Assembly (NCBI RefSeq): GCF_030489605.1 | Contig: NZ_JAUKFY010000007.1 | Location: 62,001 to 126,000, forward strand | Source of the DNA: Brevibacillus laterosporus | GTDB lineage: Bacteria; Bacillota; Bacilli; Brevibacillales; Brevibacillaceae | Reading direction: 5' to 3' | Length of the DNA stretch: 64,000 nt | Shown here: in pieces, positions 1 to 9,717 of the stretch | How positions within the stretch are numbered: the stretch's first letter is position 1 | Layout: the number at the start of each line of letters is the position of its first letter | Program-made: the position numbers and the translations under genes | The notes under the pieces: generated by a model | Told to the model about the DNA's origin: nothing | What the model saw: only the letters and a program-made list of their open reading frames with translations | Database searches by the model: none

Positions 1-682
1 CCCTAGTTTCACTTAAGGCTTTCGTTAAAATTTGGACCCGCTGTTGTAAGGCTGCTATGTCATCATCCTTGGAAATTTGATTATCCTTTAGCAGGATAGA
101 AATGTCTGCGGCCTTTTTTGGGTCCATCTTTGCCAGTAGCTGAGCCTGTTCGTCTGTCTTCATCTTGGAAAGAACAACAACGGCTTCCTCCTTGCTAAGA
201 TTACTTACTATCGCGGCTGCATTTTTAGCCGACATAGAGCTGTATATCTTCGCTAAATCCTGAAACTGTTTTTGTCTTTCTTCCTCTTCTACGCGCTTTT
301 CTTCAGTTGCTTTTTGTAAATTGGCAATTTGTTTTTGCAAAGCTGCAATCGTGCTATCTTTTTGACTTACCTCTTTTTGCAATTGATCAGCAACCTGTTT
401 GCTTTTAGCTGCATCCTCATTTACCTGAGCTTTTTTTGCTTCTGTTTTGCTATCTTCTTTGCTACCTTCTACCGTTTGGCTAGTTGGTGTATCGTCTGGT
501 ATCAGCTTTTCTACATATGGAATGTTATTTAGCCAATCTTTTACGCTTCCCACGACATCGTAGCCAAGGAGGCTTGCCAAGATTCCAGCTAACAAACTAG
601 CAAATAAGGCAGGAATTACAATGATGTATAAGAGCCACTCTAGCCTGTTATACTCGCGTTCCTCCTGGATTTCCTCTTCCAT
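1..682 (-). CDS. ylxF: MotE/YlxF-like flagellar protein (partial, 3' end outside window)
   Basis: The gene runs off the left edge; about 227 codons are visible with no stop. I translated it by hand from the ATG at 682, which has an AAAGGAGG seven bases upstream and lies 14 bases after the fliJ stop. The product has an acidic N-terminus (MEEEIQEER), one membrane segment at about residues 17-38 (WLLYIIVIPALFASLLAG), a Lys/Gln/Glu-rich coiled coil at about 85-150, then a helical region typical of the MgtE N-terminal fold (YSSMSAKNAAAIVSNL, VVLSKMKTDEQAQLLAKM). That layout is known for MotE/YlxF proteins encoded in flagellar operons after fliJ, thought to be inner-membrane partners of the flagellar motor or hook assembly. 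Family assignment is good; the exact role is inferred from position. Confidence 0.85.
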   Translation of the reverse strand, partial: MEEEIQEEREYNRLEWLLYIIVIPALFASLLAGILASLLGYDVVGSVKDWLNNIPYVEKLIPDDTPTSQTVEGSKEDSKTEAKKAQVNEDAAKSKQVADQLQKEVSQKDSTIAALQKQIANLQKATEEKRVEEEERQKQFQDLAKIYSSMSAKNAAAIVSNLSKEEAVVVLSKMKTDEQAQLLAKMDPKKAADISILLKDNQISKDDDIAALQQRVQILTKALSETR

Positions 683-696
683 GAAGACGCCTCCTT

Positions 697-1149
697 TCAC
701 ACCTGCTTCAATTGTCGGAGGAATCGATTTGTGCCGATCTCATCCATTTCTTTTTGTTCTACTTGATTTTGCCATTCGATATACTTGGTTTGAGCTTTAT
801 CACGCAGAGTTGACCACAGCTTGGATTCTTGCAAATGGTAGTGCAATTTCTCCTTGCAGCGCTCAATTTCCTTATCACAACCAATAATGCGGCGTTTTTG
901 CGTCGCAATCTGGCGGTCAACTACCTGCTGAAATCTCGTTACGGCTAATAAGTCAGATGCGCTGCATGCAGAATGTTGCATATCCACAAGCGAATCGGAC
1001 ATCGTATTTCGCTTATCAACAAGTCGATATAGCTTTTGCTCTTCTTGTTGTTTTTGTTGTACCGATCGACCAAATGCCCATTGTGCTTGTTCTGTTTCTT
1101 TTTCCTTTAAATCAAGTACTTTTTGCATATGGAAGCGAAAAGGCTTCAC
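697..1149 (-). CDS. fliJ: Flagellar export chaperone FliJ
   Basis: A 150-residue protein, mostly charged alpha-helical coiled coil, beginning MKPFRFHMQKVLDLKEKE, the usual FliJ opening. FliJ is the cytoplasmic stalk of the flagellar type III export ATPase: it contacts the FliI ring and recycles chaperones to FlhA. The start codon is GTG at 1149, one base after the fliI stop, with a weak GGGAG upstream inside fliI, so translational coupling is likely. FliJ is poorly conserved in sequence; the assignment rests on length, helix content, the opening residues and its place between fliI and ylxF. Confidence 0.9.
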   Translation of the reverse strand: MKPFRFHMQKVLDLKEKETEQAQWAFGRSVQQKQQEEQKLYRLVDKRNTMSDSLVDMQHSACSASDLLAVTRFQQVVDRQIATQKRRIIGCDKEIERCKEKLHYHLQESKLWSTLRDKAQTKYIEWQNQVEQKEMDEIGTNRFLRQLKQV

Positions 1150-1150
1150 G

Positions 1151-2473
1151 TTACATCACACTCCCAAAATGAGCGGTTAATGCTTGCAGAGTCGTATCAA
1201 AATCGGAGGGTTCGTTAACACCCTGTGCCGTAAATGCTCGAATCGTCTCTCTATGACGAATAGCGGCATCAATTTCCCGGTTCGTTCCCATCTTGTACGC
1301 TCCAATATTGATTAGATCCTCTGCCTCTTTATATGTAGCCATGTGTCGTTTTAATTCCTGAGCTGCTTGTAAGTGCTGTGGAGTGCAAATCTCACTCATT
1401 ACCCGACTCACGCTTTGCAAAATATCAATCGCAGGAAAATGCCCTCGTTGGGCAATTTTGCGATCCAATACAATATGACCATCTAATATCCCCCGTACAG
1501 CGTCGGCTATCGGATCATTCATATCATCAGAGTCAACCAATACGGTATACAAAGCAGTAATGCTGCCTTTGTCTGATGTACCTGAGCGTTCCAGCAGCTT
1601 AGGCAACATAGCAAATACAGACGGGGTATATCCGCGTGTAGCTGGCGGTTCACCAATGGCGAGACCAATTTCACGCTGGGCCATAGCAAAACGTGTCACA
1701 GAATCCATCATTAACATCACGTTAAGCCCACGATCTCTAAAATATTCAGCAATCGCAGTAGCAATCATCGCACCTTTAATACGAATCATTGCTGGTTGAT
1801 CTGATGTAGCAACTACAACAACAGACCGTTTTAATCCCTCTTCGCCTAAATCTCGCTCGATAAAATCTCGTACTTCACGTCCACGCTCTCCGATAAGAGC
1901 AATAACATTAATGTCAGCAGTCGTATTGCGAGCAATCATGCTCATCAAAGTACTTTTTCCTACCCCAGAGCCGGCAAAGATACCTACACGCTGACCTTTT
2001 CCCATAGACAATAAGCCATCTATAGCTCGAACGCCTAAACTTAGTGGTTCTGCTATTCTCGGTCTCGTCAATGGGTTAGGTGGCATGTTATCAGTTGGAT
2101 AGTTCGTTAGTCCATAGGGAAGCGACTCATTTGATAAAGGACGACCTAAACCGTCAAGAATACTTCCTAAAATTTCGGGTCCTACCTTCACTGATAAAGG
2201 TCTACCTGTAGCTACCACATCACATCCAGGACCGATGTACGACAAATCACCAAGTGGCATTAATAGAACCTTTGTATCTCGAAACCCCACCACCTCAGCC
2301 ATAATTGGCTCTTTGTGATGAGGCGATTCAATCATGCAAATCTCACCTAATTTAGCTTCAGGTCCTTGGGATTCTACAGTGAGTCCCACTACCTGTGTCA
2401 CCTTGCCATTTATCCGGTGAGGAGTGATTGTTTGCATAGCAACTTTATATTTATCTGCGTTTAATGTAATCAT
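1151..2473 (-). CDS. fliI: Flagellum-specific ATPase FliI
   Basis: 440 residues, normal for FliI, the hexameric ATPase that helps unload export substrates at the base of the flagellar type III secretion system. The Walker A motif GSGVGKST is at about residues 168-175, Walker B LMMDSVTRFA at about 254-263, and the P-loop is preceded by the F1-beta-like N-terminal barrel. The GERGREVRDFIERDLG segment after the P-loop is typical of this family. The start overlaps the fliH stop by four bases (ATGA). Part of the minus-strand flagellar operon. Confidence 0.97.
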   Translation of the reverse strand: MITLNADKYKVAMQTITPHRINGKVTQVVGLTVESQGPEAKLGEICMIESPHHKEPIMAEVVGFRDTKVLLMPLGDLSYIGPGCDVVATGRPLSVKVGPEILGSILDGLGRPLSNESLPYGLTNYPTDNMPPNPLTRPRIAEPLSLGVRAIDGLLSMGKGQRVGIFAGSGVGKSTLMSMIARNTTADINVIALIGERGREVRDFIERDLGEEGLKRSVVVVATSDQPAMIRIKGAMIATAIAEYFRDRGLNVMLMMDSVTRFAMAQREIGLAIGEPPATRGYTPSVFAMLPKLLERSGTSDKGSITALYTVLVDSDDMNDPIADAVRGILDGHIVLDRKIAQRGHFPAIDILQSVSRVMSEICTPQHLQAAQELKRHMATYKEAEDLINIGAYKMGTNREIDAAIRHRETIRAFTAQGVNEPSDFDTTLQALTAHFGSVM

Positions 2474-3297
2474 TGGGATTCACTTCCCCGCGCTACGTCC
2501 ATCAGAATTTGTTTGATTTCTTTTAGTTGAGTGTCAATTTTGGCATCCACGCTTCCGTAGGCTGTTCGGATAATGCAGCCTTCATCTTCAACGGCATAAT
2601 CTGGATAAATGCCAAGTTCCGCTTGCCCGTCAATTAACGAAAGCAGCTGTTCACGATGCTCTTCGACAAATGGATATAGTTTGTGATTCACCAAAATAGA
2701 TACTTCTCCATGCGAGCGTGAGCTTTTTAAAGCCTGTCGAACAATCTCAACGACCTTTTCAGGTGCCAGCGTCAGCTCATCATGAATGATTTTTCGAGAG
2801 ATATCTAAGCTCAGTTCAACTAAAAATGGCTCGGCTTCCGCTATAATCTTCTCTTTGGTCTCATAAGCTTTCGTTAAAACATCCTTAGCCTTTTGAACAT
2901 TTTCCTCCTGTTCAAGACGTGCTTGCTCTAAGCCCTGCTCCTGTCCAAGAGTGTATCCTTCCTCACGAGCTATTTCCTTGGTCTGCTGCGCCATTTCCTC
3001 TGCTTCTTTTTGCTTTTGCTCCCACCACTCGGCTATCTCCTGCCGGGCTTGTTCGCGCAATTGCTCTGCTTGATTAGAAGCATCAGCCATAATACTTTCA
3101 GCTAGCTCTTCCGCATCTCGTATAATGGCTTTCGCTTCTTCTTCCAGTTTCTGATGTTCTAAAACTTTATTTTCCAGCAACATTTCGTCTACTTCATCCG
3201 TCTGTACTTGTAAAGCAGCATTCATTTTCTGAGTTGCTTCAAGTACATAGGCATCTACAGACTGGACATATCGATTTGCCTTAAAAATCCTAGACAA
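2470..3297 (-). CDS. fliH: Flagellar assembly protein FliH
   Basis: FliH is the stator-like negative regulator that tethers FliI to the export gate. The central part is a long Glu/Gln/Ala-rich coiled coil (about residues 40-150), followed by a V-ATPase-E-like C-terminal domain (LVELSLDISRKIIHDELTL). The start is uncertain. An ATG at 3315 gives 281 residues, but the GGAGGAG signal lies inside that reading. The TTG at 3297 sits nine bases after GGAGGAG and yields MSRIFKANRYVQ, a typical FliH opening, so I use it (275 residues). It overlaps the fliG end by eight bases and shares ATGA with fliI. Confidence 0.88.
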   Translation of the reverse strand: MSRIFKANRYVQSVDAYVLEATQKMNAALQVQTDEVDEMLLENKVLEHQKLEEEAKAIIRDAEELAESIMADASNQAEQLREQARQEIAEWWEQKQKEAEEMAQQTKEIAREEGYTLGQEQGLEQARLEQEENVQKAKDVLTKAYETKEKIIAEAEPFLVELSLDISRKIIHDELTLAPEKVVEIVRQALKSSRSHGEVSILVNHKLYPFVEEHREQLLSLIDGQAELGIYPDYAVEDEGCIIRTAYGSVDAKIDTQLKEIKQILMDVARGSESQ

Positions 3298-4303
3298 TGA
3301 TATCATCTCCTCCACCGCGGGCGATGATGATTTCTCCAGCTTCTTCTAAGCGACGAATCGTAGCAACAATCCGGGATTGTGCCTCCTCAACATCACGCAA
3401 TCGCACAGGTCCCATAAATTCCATTTCTTCTTTGAAGGTATCCGCCATCCGTTTGGACATGTTGCGGAAAACCGTTTCGCGAACTTCTTCACTTGCCACT
3501 TTAAGCGCAAGCTGTAAATCGTTGTTGTCCACATCGCGAATAACACGTTGAATGGAACGATTGTCCAGTGTAGCAATGTCTTCGAATACAAACATCCGTT
3601 TTTTGATCTCTTCCGCAAGCTCTGGGTCTTGAATCTCTAGTGAATCAAGGATGGTTCGTTCCGTACTACGGTCAACGCCGTTTAAGATGTTTACGATGGA
3701 TTCAATACCACCCGCTTGTGTGTAATCTTGGGTTACAGTTGCAGAAAGTTTTTGTTCCAATACCTGTTCGACCTGGGCAATTACCTCTGGAGATGTGCTA
3801 TCCATTAAAGCTATCCGTTTAGCTACATCTGCCTGACGATCCTGCGACAGTGATGACAAGATCATGGATGATTGCTGCGGTTCTAGATAAGCTAGAACCA
3901 AAGCAATGGTTTGTGAATGTTCATTTTGAATAAAGTTAAGGATTTGACTAGGGTCCGCTTTTCTAGCAAAGTCAAACGGGCGCACTTGTAAATTGGCTGT
4001 CAATCGGTTCAAGATATCTAGCGCTTTGCTTTCCCCTAATGCTTTTTCCAAAATTTCTTTTGCGTAAGTAATACCACCTTGTGCTATTACTTCCTTGGCA
4101 ACTGCAATCTGATGGAATTCTGCTAGAATTTTGCCTTTTTCTTCATGATCCACTTTACGTACACTGGCAATTTCCAGTGTAAGCTGTTCAATCTCATCTT
4201 CACGTAAATGCTTAAATACCTGTGCCGAGACATCTGGACCAAGCGAAATGAGCAAAATCGCAGCTTTTTGCCTTCCAGTTAACTCTTTTGCGACACGAGC
4301 CAC
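3290..4303 (-). CDS. fliG: Flagellar motor switch protein FliG
   Basis: FliG forms the rotor ring that couples MS-ring to C-ring and makes the electrostatic contact with MotA. The opening LTGRQKAAILLISLGPDVSAQVF is the conserved FliG N-domain, the middle and C-terminal domains follow, and the C-domain carries the charged torque helix (residues near DLQLALKVASEEVRE). A GTG at 4303 with AAGGAG eight bases upstream gives 337 residues starting MARVAKELTG, close to the Bacillus subtilis start. An in-frame GTG at 4312 touches the Shine-Dalgarno and is less likely. The gap to fliF is 12 bases. Confidence 0.97.
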   Translation of the reverse strand: MARVAKELTGRQKAAILLISLGPDVSAQVFKHLREDEIEQLTLEIASVRKVDHEEKGKILAEFHQIAVAKEVIAQGGITYAKEILEKALGESKALDILNRLTANLQVRPFDFARKADPSQILNFIQNEHSQTIALVLAYLEPQQSSMILSSLSQDRQADVAKRIALMDSTSPEVIAQVEQVLEQKLSATVTQDYTQAGGIESIVNILNGVDRSTERTILDSLEIQDPELAEEIKKRMFVFEDIATLDNRSIQRVIRDVDNNDLQLALKVASEEVRETVFRNMSKRMADTFKEEMEFMGPVRLRDVEEAQSRIVATIRRLEEAGEIIIARGGGDDIIV

Positions 4304-4315
4304 TATACTCACTCC

Positions 4316-5893
4316 TTAGTCTTCTGCTAGCCACGTACGAAGCAGAACGACGAACTCGTCTGGATTGCTTCGAGCCAATTTTTCCAATTGTTTACGAACC
4401 ACCGCTTCATCTGTATTCTCTTCCAATGAAGATAGGTCTGGAATATCAGGCGATGGAGTAAAAGGAAATTCCTCTTCGAACTCTACTTCTTCTTGTTGCT
4501 GTTGCTGTTTGCGTCGACGAATAAGCATAAACGCAAGTGCTCCTATGGCTAATAAAGCAACTGCTCCGACTCCATACATCACGGTTGGAGTAAAGAAGCC
4601 GTTGTTGTTATCATCTAGCTTGCCGGAGAACGGTTTTGCAAAAACAGAAATACGCTTGTTCACTTCATCATCGGGTAAATTCTTATTGCTGACGGCTACA
4701 CGAACAACATTACCAATTACTTTTTGTATGTTTTCTTTGGTAGCGTCATCCAACGTTCCTCCATTTGGAGGCTCAACCCCAACGTTGATAGAAATATCGA
4801 CAATTTGATATGGACTAGCGGTTACGTTCTTCGTTATACGATTTACTTCACGATTGACAGTATCAGATAGCTCTTCATATTCACTGTTGCTACCTTGAGT
4901 TGTAGCAGACTGATAGCTGCCAACCTGGTTATCACCTGTACCGGCTACACCACCGATCGGCGGAGTTCCTTGTCCGGTATATGCTTTTGATAATTTTTGA
5001 GAACTAATTATAATACCTTCATCATTTACAACAGGTGAAACTAAATTTTCTACACGGTTTTCTTTTGAGAAATCCATTTGTACCATTGTATGTACGACAA
5101 CTTTGTCCCGGCCCATAATGGTGGACAGCATGTTGAATAAGTTCTTCTGTATTTCTCTTTCTACTTTGTTACGTATCCGCTCTTGCTGTTCAAAAGCAGT
5201 CAATGAACTGCCCTCTTCTTTACCAGCCAATTCCAATGTATTGGAATACTGATCGGTAATCGTTATGTTTTCTAAAGGCAAGTTTTTCACTGAACGTGAA
5301 ACAATATGATACAAAGATTTGATTTGTGCATCGTTTAATTGAGTACTTGGGTCTACTTCTACCATGACTGATGCTGTGGCTTTATCTGTGTTGTCCGTCA
5401 CAAACGTGGTTTCTTCCGGCATGGTTAGAATGACTTGGGCAGTACGAACCCCTTTGACTTTTTCTAAGATTTTTCGAATCTCCTGTTGAAGAGCGTCTTT
5501 CTTCATCACTTCAAACTGGCGATCGGTCAAGCCAAACATATTATTAGAGAAGATTTCAGAGCTGATCCCAGCATCCTTAGGAATTCCTTGAGCTGCTAAA
5601 TCAACTATTACATCTTGCGCCATTGTTTGCGGCACCTGAATACCTGTCCCATTTCCGGTTAAACGATATGGGATGTTTTTTGCTTCTAGTTCTTGTTTGA
5701 TCGCACCAACTTCTTGCTCACTCAATCTGTCATATAAATTTACATATACAGGGCGAGAAGCTATGTATAAATAAAGGGAAAGCGCGATAAGTAGGAAAAG
5801 AGCTGAAGCACCTATCAATAATTTTTGTTTTTTCGTGAGCTTGTCCCACATTGTCTTTATCTTGTCTCGATATAACAATAAACGTTCGTTCAT
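4316..5893 (-). CDS. fliF: Flagellar MS-ring protein FliF
   Basis: 525 residues. FliF builds the MS ring in the cytoplasmic membrane around the export gate. Two membrane segments are visible, at about 25-45 (LIGASALFLLIALSLYLYIA) and about 440-460 (VGAVALLAIGALAFMLI), enclosing the large extracytoplasmic ring-building region (PVYVNLYDRLSEQEVGAI, DAGISSEIFSNNMFGLTDRQ). The C-terminal tail (FVVLLRTWLAED) is the part known to bind FliG. It is followed at once by fliG. The acidic, Gln-rich stretch after the second membrane segment is low complexity (QQQQQEEVEFEEE). Confidence 0.97.
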   Translation of the reverse strand: MNERLLLYRDKIKTMWDKLTKKQKLLIGASALFLLIALSLYLYIASRPVYVNLYDRLSEQEVGAIKQELEAKNIPYRLTGNGTGIQVPQTMAQDVIVDLAAQGIPKDAGISSEIFSNNMFGLTDRQFEVMKKDALQQEIRKILEKVKGVRTAQVILTMPEETTFVTDNTDKATASVMVEVDPSTQLNDAQIKSLYHIVSRSVKNLPLENITITDQYSNTLELAGKEEGSSLTAFEQQERIRNKVEREIQKNLFNMLSTIMGRDKVVVHTMVQMDFSKENRVENLVSPVVNDEGIIISSQKLSKAYTGQGTPPIGGVAGTGDNQVGSYQSATTQGSNSEYEELSDTVNREVNRITKNVTASPYQIVDISINVGVEPPNGGTLDDATKENIQKVIGNVVRVAVSNKNLPDDEVNKRISVFAKPFSGKLDDNNNGFFTPTVMYGVGAVALLAIGALAFMLIRRRKQQQQQEEVEFEEEFPFTPSPDIPDLSSLEENTDEAVVRKQLEKLARSNPDEFVVLLRTWLAED

Positions 5894-5930
5894 GGTTCAC
5901 CTCTACAGAGCTGCATACCAGTTTGGAACC

Positions 5931-6233
5931 TTACACCTGCATGCGCATGATTTCCTGATATGCTTCGATCGCTTTGTTACGTACTTGCATCGTCATTTGT
6001 AACATGAGAGAAGCTTTTTGACCCGCTACCATCACCTGATGGACATCGTTCACTTCTCCTGCAGCATATTTTATTGCCATTTCCTCTGAAACTAATTGCG
6101 CCCGATTCACCTGATCAAGGGCATCGGTCATATAGGCCGAGAAATTGCGCGCTACTTCAGCTGGTGAAGCTGTATTTTTTACTTGTTGTAGCGGCTGCGC
6201 ATTTATGACTGAACCTATGTTATTAATTTCCAC
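5931..6233 (-). CDS. fliE: Flagellar hook-basal body protein FliE
   Basis: 100 residues, the usual size. FliE links the MS ring to the proximal rod and is the first exported rod component. The C-terminal half shows the conserved pattern VMVAGQKASLMLQMTMQVRNKAIEAYQEIMRM. It sits between flgC (19 bases upstream) and fliF (37 bases downstream) in the standard flgB-flgC-fliE order. Confidence 0.96.
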   Translation of the reverse strand: MEINNIGSVINAQPLQQVKNTASPAEVARNFSAYMTDALDQVNRAQLVSEEMAIKYAAGEVNDVHQVMVAGQKASLMLQMTMQVRNKAIEAYQEIMRMQV

Positions 6234-6252
6234 TTGTCAGCCAACCCCTTTA

Positions 6253-6714
6253 TTATTTACCATTAATCTCTAGTGCTTTTTGCATCATGCCCTTTAATGC
6301 ATTCATAGCTGTAACATTTGCCTCATAAGACCTAGAAGCAGAAATCATGTCAACCATCTCTTTTGTCACGTCTACATTAGGCATCAGGACATAGCCATCT
6401 AGGTCTGCGTCCGGGTGCTCAGGATTATAGACCCTTTGAAATTGACTATTGTCCTCCTTAATCGCGGTAACATGTACCCCAGATTCCTGGCGACCTGCTA
6501 CATTCCCGACTGCTGCTTGTAGAAGATTGTCGAACGACTCTCCTGTTCTTGGTGATAATTCTACCATCTTACGTCGGTACGGTTGCCACGCCCCATTTAC
6601 GAATTTCCCGCGAGTCGTATTGGCATTTGCGATATTAGAAGCAATCGTATCCAGCCTTAGCCGATTGGCAGTCAAGGCAGAGGCACTTGTATCAATTCCA
6701 CGAAACAGACTCAT
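6253..6714 (-). CDS. flgC: Flagellar basal-body rod protein FlgC
   Basis: 153 residues, proximal rod subunit. The N-terminus contains the rod/hook signature LRLDTIASNIANANTT and the C-terminus the matching helix MISASRSYEANVTAMNALKGMMQKALEI; these two ends pair in the assembled rod. The middle has the FlgC-specific HPDADLDGYVLMPNVD. The start lies three bases after the flgB stop. Confidence 0.97.
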   Translation of the reverse strand: MSLFRGIDTSASALTANRLRLDTIASNIANANTTRGKFVNGAWQPYRRKMVELSPRTGESFDNLLQAAVGNVAGRQESGVHVTAIKEDNSQFQRVYNPEHPDADLDGYVLMPNVDVTKEMVDMISASRSYEANVTAMNALKGMMQKALEINGK

Positions 6715-6717
6715 CTA

Positions 6718-7128
6718 CTATCTTCCTCCCTCAACAACACTCTTCAGTTTAGTAAAGTATCCATTTGTTAGCTGAACTAGGCCGTTATACCAAATGATGT
6801 TCTTAGCCTGTTGGCTCATTTCAGATTCAATGTCCACATTGTTTCCATTGTTTTGAATTGACGTTTGGTTGTTCGTTATGGTCCGGGCCTGAGGGATATT
6901 ACCTAAACCTGTGCCAAATGGAATGTGTCTCTGATCCGTTCGATATGCTTCTAAGGTTCGACCACTATTTCCTTCCAATGCCTCCTTCAGCAAGCTTTCA
7001 AATACTACCTGCTTGCTCTGAAAATGAGGAGTATCAACGTTAGAAATATTGTTGGCAATCACTTTTCCTCTAAGCATAGCGGCGTCCAATGAGTTTTCTA
7101 GTACATTTAATTGCGTAGATTGAATCAA
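6718..7128 (-). CDS. flgB: Flagellar basal-body rod protein FlgB
   Basis: First gene of the flagellar operon. The start is taken as TTG at 7128, with an AAAGGAGGGG nearby; this gives 136 residues, the normal FlgB length. An ATG at 7203 would add a basic 25-residue extension not expected in this family and covering the Shine-Dalgarno. The rod signature LRGKVIANNISNVDTPHFQ is near the N-terminus and the C-terminal helix ends TNGYFTKLKSVVEGGR. FlgB caps the MS-ring side of the proximal rod. It follows codY in the same direction after a terminator and a 345-base gap. Confidence 0.93.
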   Translation of the reverse strand: MIQSTQLNVLENSLDAAMLRGKVIANNISNVDTPHFQSKQVVFESLLKEALEGNSGRTLEAYRTDQRHIPFGTGLGNIPQARTITNNQTSIQNNGNNVDIESEMSQQAKNIIWYNGLVQLTNGYFTKLKSVVEGGR

Positions 7129-7205
7129 GTTTCTCTCCCCTCCTTTGTGCCTAAGCTTACATTTTTCTTCTATTTTCTTTGCAATTCGACATCTAACACG
7201 CACCT

Positions 7206-7234
7206 ATAATACCATGAAGAAAACTACTAAGAAA
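7206..7234 (-). promoter_or_regulatory. Candidate sigmaA-type promoter for the flagellar operon
   Basis: On the minus strand an extended -10 (TGG then TATTAT, 7206-7211) has a weak -35 TTTCTT (7229-7234) 17 bases upstream. It lies about 80 bases ahead of the flgB start and after the codY terminator. In the rest of the 7129-7473 gap I see only A/T-rich sequence and no gene. The -35 is poor, so activator help or another sigma factor is possible. Confidence 0.4.
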
Positions 7235-7395
7235 GCCCTATCTTACTAGGACTAGGAAAAATGTTACAAAAGTCTCAATTGGTTAAAATGCCTATAAAAA
7301 CAGTGCTTTTTACCAATTTTGTCACATTCGTTTCATAAATGTATTAATAATGTGAATACTTATTGTGAATACTATATAAATAAGTGATAAATATG

Positions 7396-7432
7396 AAAAA
7401 AAAGAGAAGAAGGTCAATAGACCCCCTTCTTC
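7396..7432 (-). terminator. Intrinsic terminator after codY
   Basis: An inverted repeat GAAGAAGG..CCTTCTTC (7406-7415 with 7420-7432) is followed on the minus strand by a run of T. It separates the codY unit from the flagellar operon. Confidence 0.85.
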
Positions 7433-7473
7433 ATTTTTCAATAAAGCGCATAACAACTGGGTTTTATGTCAGT

Positions 7474-8253
7474 TTATGGCGTTTTAAGCTTTTCTAATTC
7501 CGGAAGAAGTTTGCCATTTAGAACTTTAATAAATGTACCCTTCATACCCAAAGAACGTGATTCAATAACACCAGCACTCTCTAATTTTCTCAAAGCGTTA
7601 ACAATAACAGAACGTGTAATACCTACACGGTCAGCAATTTTGGAAGCAACAAGTAGGCCTTCTTTCCCATCTAATTCTTGGAAAATATGCTCAACCGCTT
7701 CAAGTTCACTATAGGACAATGAGCCAATAGCCATTTGTACAACAGCTTTGCTGCGCGCTTCTTCTTCAATTGCCTCTGCACGTTCACGCAAAATTTCCAT
7801 ACCTACTACAGTAGCGCCCACTTCAGTTAGAATTAGGTCACCTTCGACAAATTCTTTATTTACACGAGCCAAGATCAATGTACCCAATCGATCTCCGCCA
7901 CCCATAATTGGAACGATTGTAGTCCAACCTGTAGGGAATACTTCTTTCATTTCCACTGGGAAAGCACTATGTGGACTGTTTACATCAAGGTTTGCAGATG
8001 TTTCTTCAACTTTTAATAGACCATTGCTATATTCTTCTGGGAAACGGCGATCCTCTAGCATTTTGCGAATACGATCATTGTCGATTTCCTGTGCAATTGC
8101 ATATCCCAGTAATTTTCCTTTTCTGCTTAAAACGAAAATATTTGCGTCAATAACGTCACTTAGTACGCTTGACATTTCATTAAAGTTAACCGCGTTACCA
8201 GCCGTTTTTTGAAGCATACGGTTAATCCTTCTAGTTTTTGTTAGTAAATCCAT
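7474..8253 (-). CDS. codY: GTP- and branched-chain-amino-acid-sensing global repressor CodY
   Basis: 259 residues, full length. The N-terminal GAF-like domain, which binds isoleucine, leucine and valine, begins [15 protein letters not shown]. The C-terminal winged helix-turn-helix is seen in [33 protein letters not shown]. CodY represses genes of amino-acid uptake, competence and motility when nutrients are plentiful. It is the last gene of the topA-trmFO-xerC-hslV-hslU-codY run, as in Bacillus subtilis, and sits directly upstream of the flagellar operon, a known CodY target in relatives. Confidence 0.98.
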   Translation of the reverse strand: MDLLTKTRRINRMLQKTAGNAVNFNEMSSVLSDVIDANIFVLSRKGKLLGYAIAQEIDNDRIRKMLEDRRFPEEYSNGLLKVEETSANLDVNSPHSAFPVEMKEVFPTGWTTIVPIMGGGDRLGTLILARVNKEFVEGDLILTEVGATVVGMEILRERAEAIEEEARSKAVVQMAIGSLSYSELEAVEHIFQELDGKEGLLVASKIADRVGITRSVIVNALRKLESAGVIESRSLGMKGTFIKVLNGKLLPELEKLKTP

Positions 8254-8310
8254 CGTATATTTCCTCCTGACATCTTCTCACAAATAGATCGCCAATATAT
8301 GTTTTTCTCT

Positions 8311-9711
8311 CTATAAAATGTATTGACTTAGGTCGCGATTCTGTACAATACTATTTAACTTTTCTTGTACATACTGAGCGGTAATGTTGATTACACTCAG
8401 GTTAATATCTGGTGCTTCAAAAGATAAATCCTCAAGCAATTTTTCTAATAGGGTGTGTAGCCTTCTTGCTCCGATATTATCGGTACTTTGATTCACCTCT
8501 GTTGCCAATCGTGCTATCTCATGTATAGCATCTTCAGAAAACACAATTTTAATTCCTTCCGTTTCCAAAAGGGCTTGATATTGTGTAATTAATGCATTTT
8601 TAGGTTCTGTCAATATTCTTATAAAATCTTCGGCTTTCAGGCTTGAAAGCTCTACTCGGATCGGGAAACGTCCCTGTAATTCCGGAATAAGATCAGAAGG
8701 TTTGGCTACATGGAACGCTCCAGCAGCCATGAAAAGCATATAATCTGTCTTCACTGGTCCATACTTGGTCATAATCGTAGAGCCTTCCACAATCGGTAAA
8801 ATGTCACGTTGGACTCCCTCTCGTGACACGTCAGGCCCACGACTATCCTTTCCGGCGATTTTATCAATCTCGTCGATAAAGATAATTCCAAATTGTTCAG
8901 CTCGAGATATGGATTCTTGAGTCACTTCATCCATATCTACCAGCTTTTGAGCTTCTTGTTGAATCAAGATTTTACGTGCTTCTCGGATGGTCAGCTTGCG
9001 TTTTTTGGTTCGCTTGGGCATCAAGCTCCCAAACATCTCCTGCATCTGATTCCCCATCTGCTCTGCACCAGGAATTTGCAACATGTCAAACATAGACGGT
9101 GACTGATCTTCTATTTCTATTTCGATCTGTTCGTCCTCTAGCTGACCTGCCGCTAGCTTCCAGGCCATTTGTTTTCGCCGTTGCTCTAGGCTTGGATCTT
9201 CCTGATCGCTTTTTTCTGTTTGTTGCTGGTTAGAAAATAACATCTCAAACGGATTCTTAAAGTTGTTTTGCTGTTTCTTTGAAGGAAGTAAAAGCTGAAC
9301 TAGCGCTTCTTCAGCATTTTTCTCCGCCTGTTCCTTGACTTTTTCCATCTTTTCCATTTTGACAATTCGGATAGACGATTCCACTAAATCGCGTACCATC
9401 GATTCTACATCGCGACCTACGTAACCGACTTCCGTATATTTTGTAGCTTCTACTTTTATAAACGGAGCTCCGGTTAGCTTTGCGATACGGCGCGCAATCT
9501 CCGTTTTCCCGACTCCAGTCGGTCCAATCATCAAGATATTTTTAGGAATCACTTCATCCCGAATTTGTTCCGGCAAGCGACTGCGACGATATCTATTGCG
9601 AAGCGCTACAGCAATGGCACGTTTGGCCTGCTGCTGCCCTACAATGTATTTATCCAAATGTTCTACAATCAAGCGGGGGGTCAATTGCTCCCAATTTAAT
9701 AACAAGGACAT
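8311..9711 (-). CDS. hslU: ATP-dependent protease ATPase subunit HslU (ClpY)
   Basis: 466 residues. HslU is the AAA+ unfoldase that feeds substrates into the HslV chamber. Walker [10 protein letters not shown] is at about residues 58-66, the pore-loop motif GYVGRD follows, an inserted I-domain with charged repeats runs from about 120 to 240, Walker [11 protein letters not shown] is near 275, and the C-terminus ends in SQYIL, close to the tail that activates HslV. The start is six bases after hslV. It is the normal partner of the adjacent protease gene. Confidence 0.98.
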   Translation of the reverse strand: MSLLLNWEQLTPRLIVEHLDKYIVGQQQAKRAIAVALRNRYRRSRLPEQIRDEVIPKNILMIGPTGVGKTEIARRIAKLTGAPFIKVEATKYTEVGYVGRDVESMVRDLVESSIRIVKMEKMEKVKEQAEKNAEEALVQLLLPSKKQQNNFKNPFEMLFSNQQQTEKSDQEDPSLEQRRKQMAWKLAAGQLEDEQIEIEIEDQSPSMFDMLQIPGAEQMGNQMQEMFGSLMPKRTKKRKLTIREARKILIQQEAQKLVDMDEVTQESISRAEQFGIIFIDEIDKIAGKDSRGPDVSREGVQRDILPIVEGSTIMTKYGPVKTDYMLFMAAGAFHVAKPSDLIPELQGRFPIRVELSSLKAEDFIRILTEPKNALITQYQALLETEGIKIVFSEDAIHEIARLATEVNQSTDNIGARRLHTLLEKLLEDLSFEAPDINLSVINITAQYVQEKLNSIVQNRDLSQYIL

Positions 9712-9717
9712 CTCTCC

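Noticed and set aside
7748-8212. 154-codon plus-strand frame opposite codY
   Set aside because: Antisense shadow of a complete codY gene.
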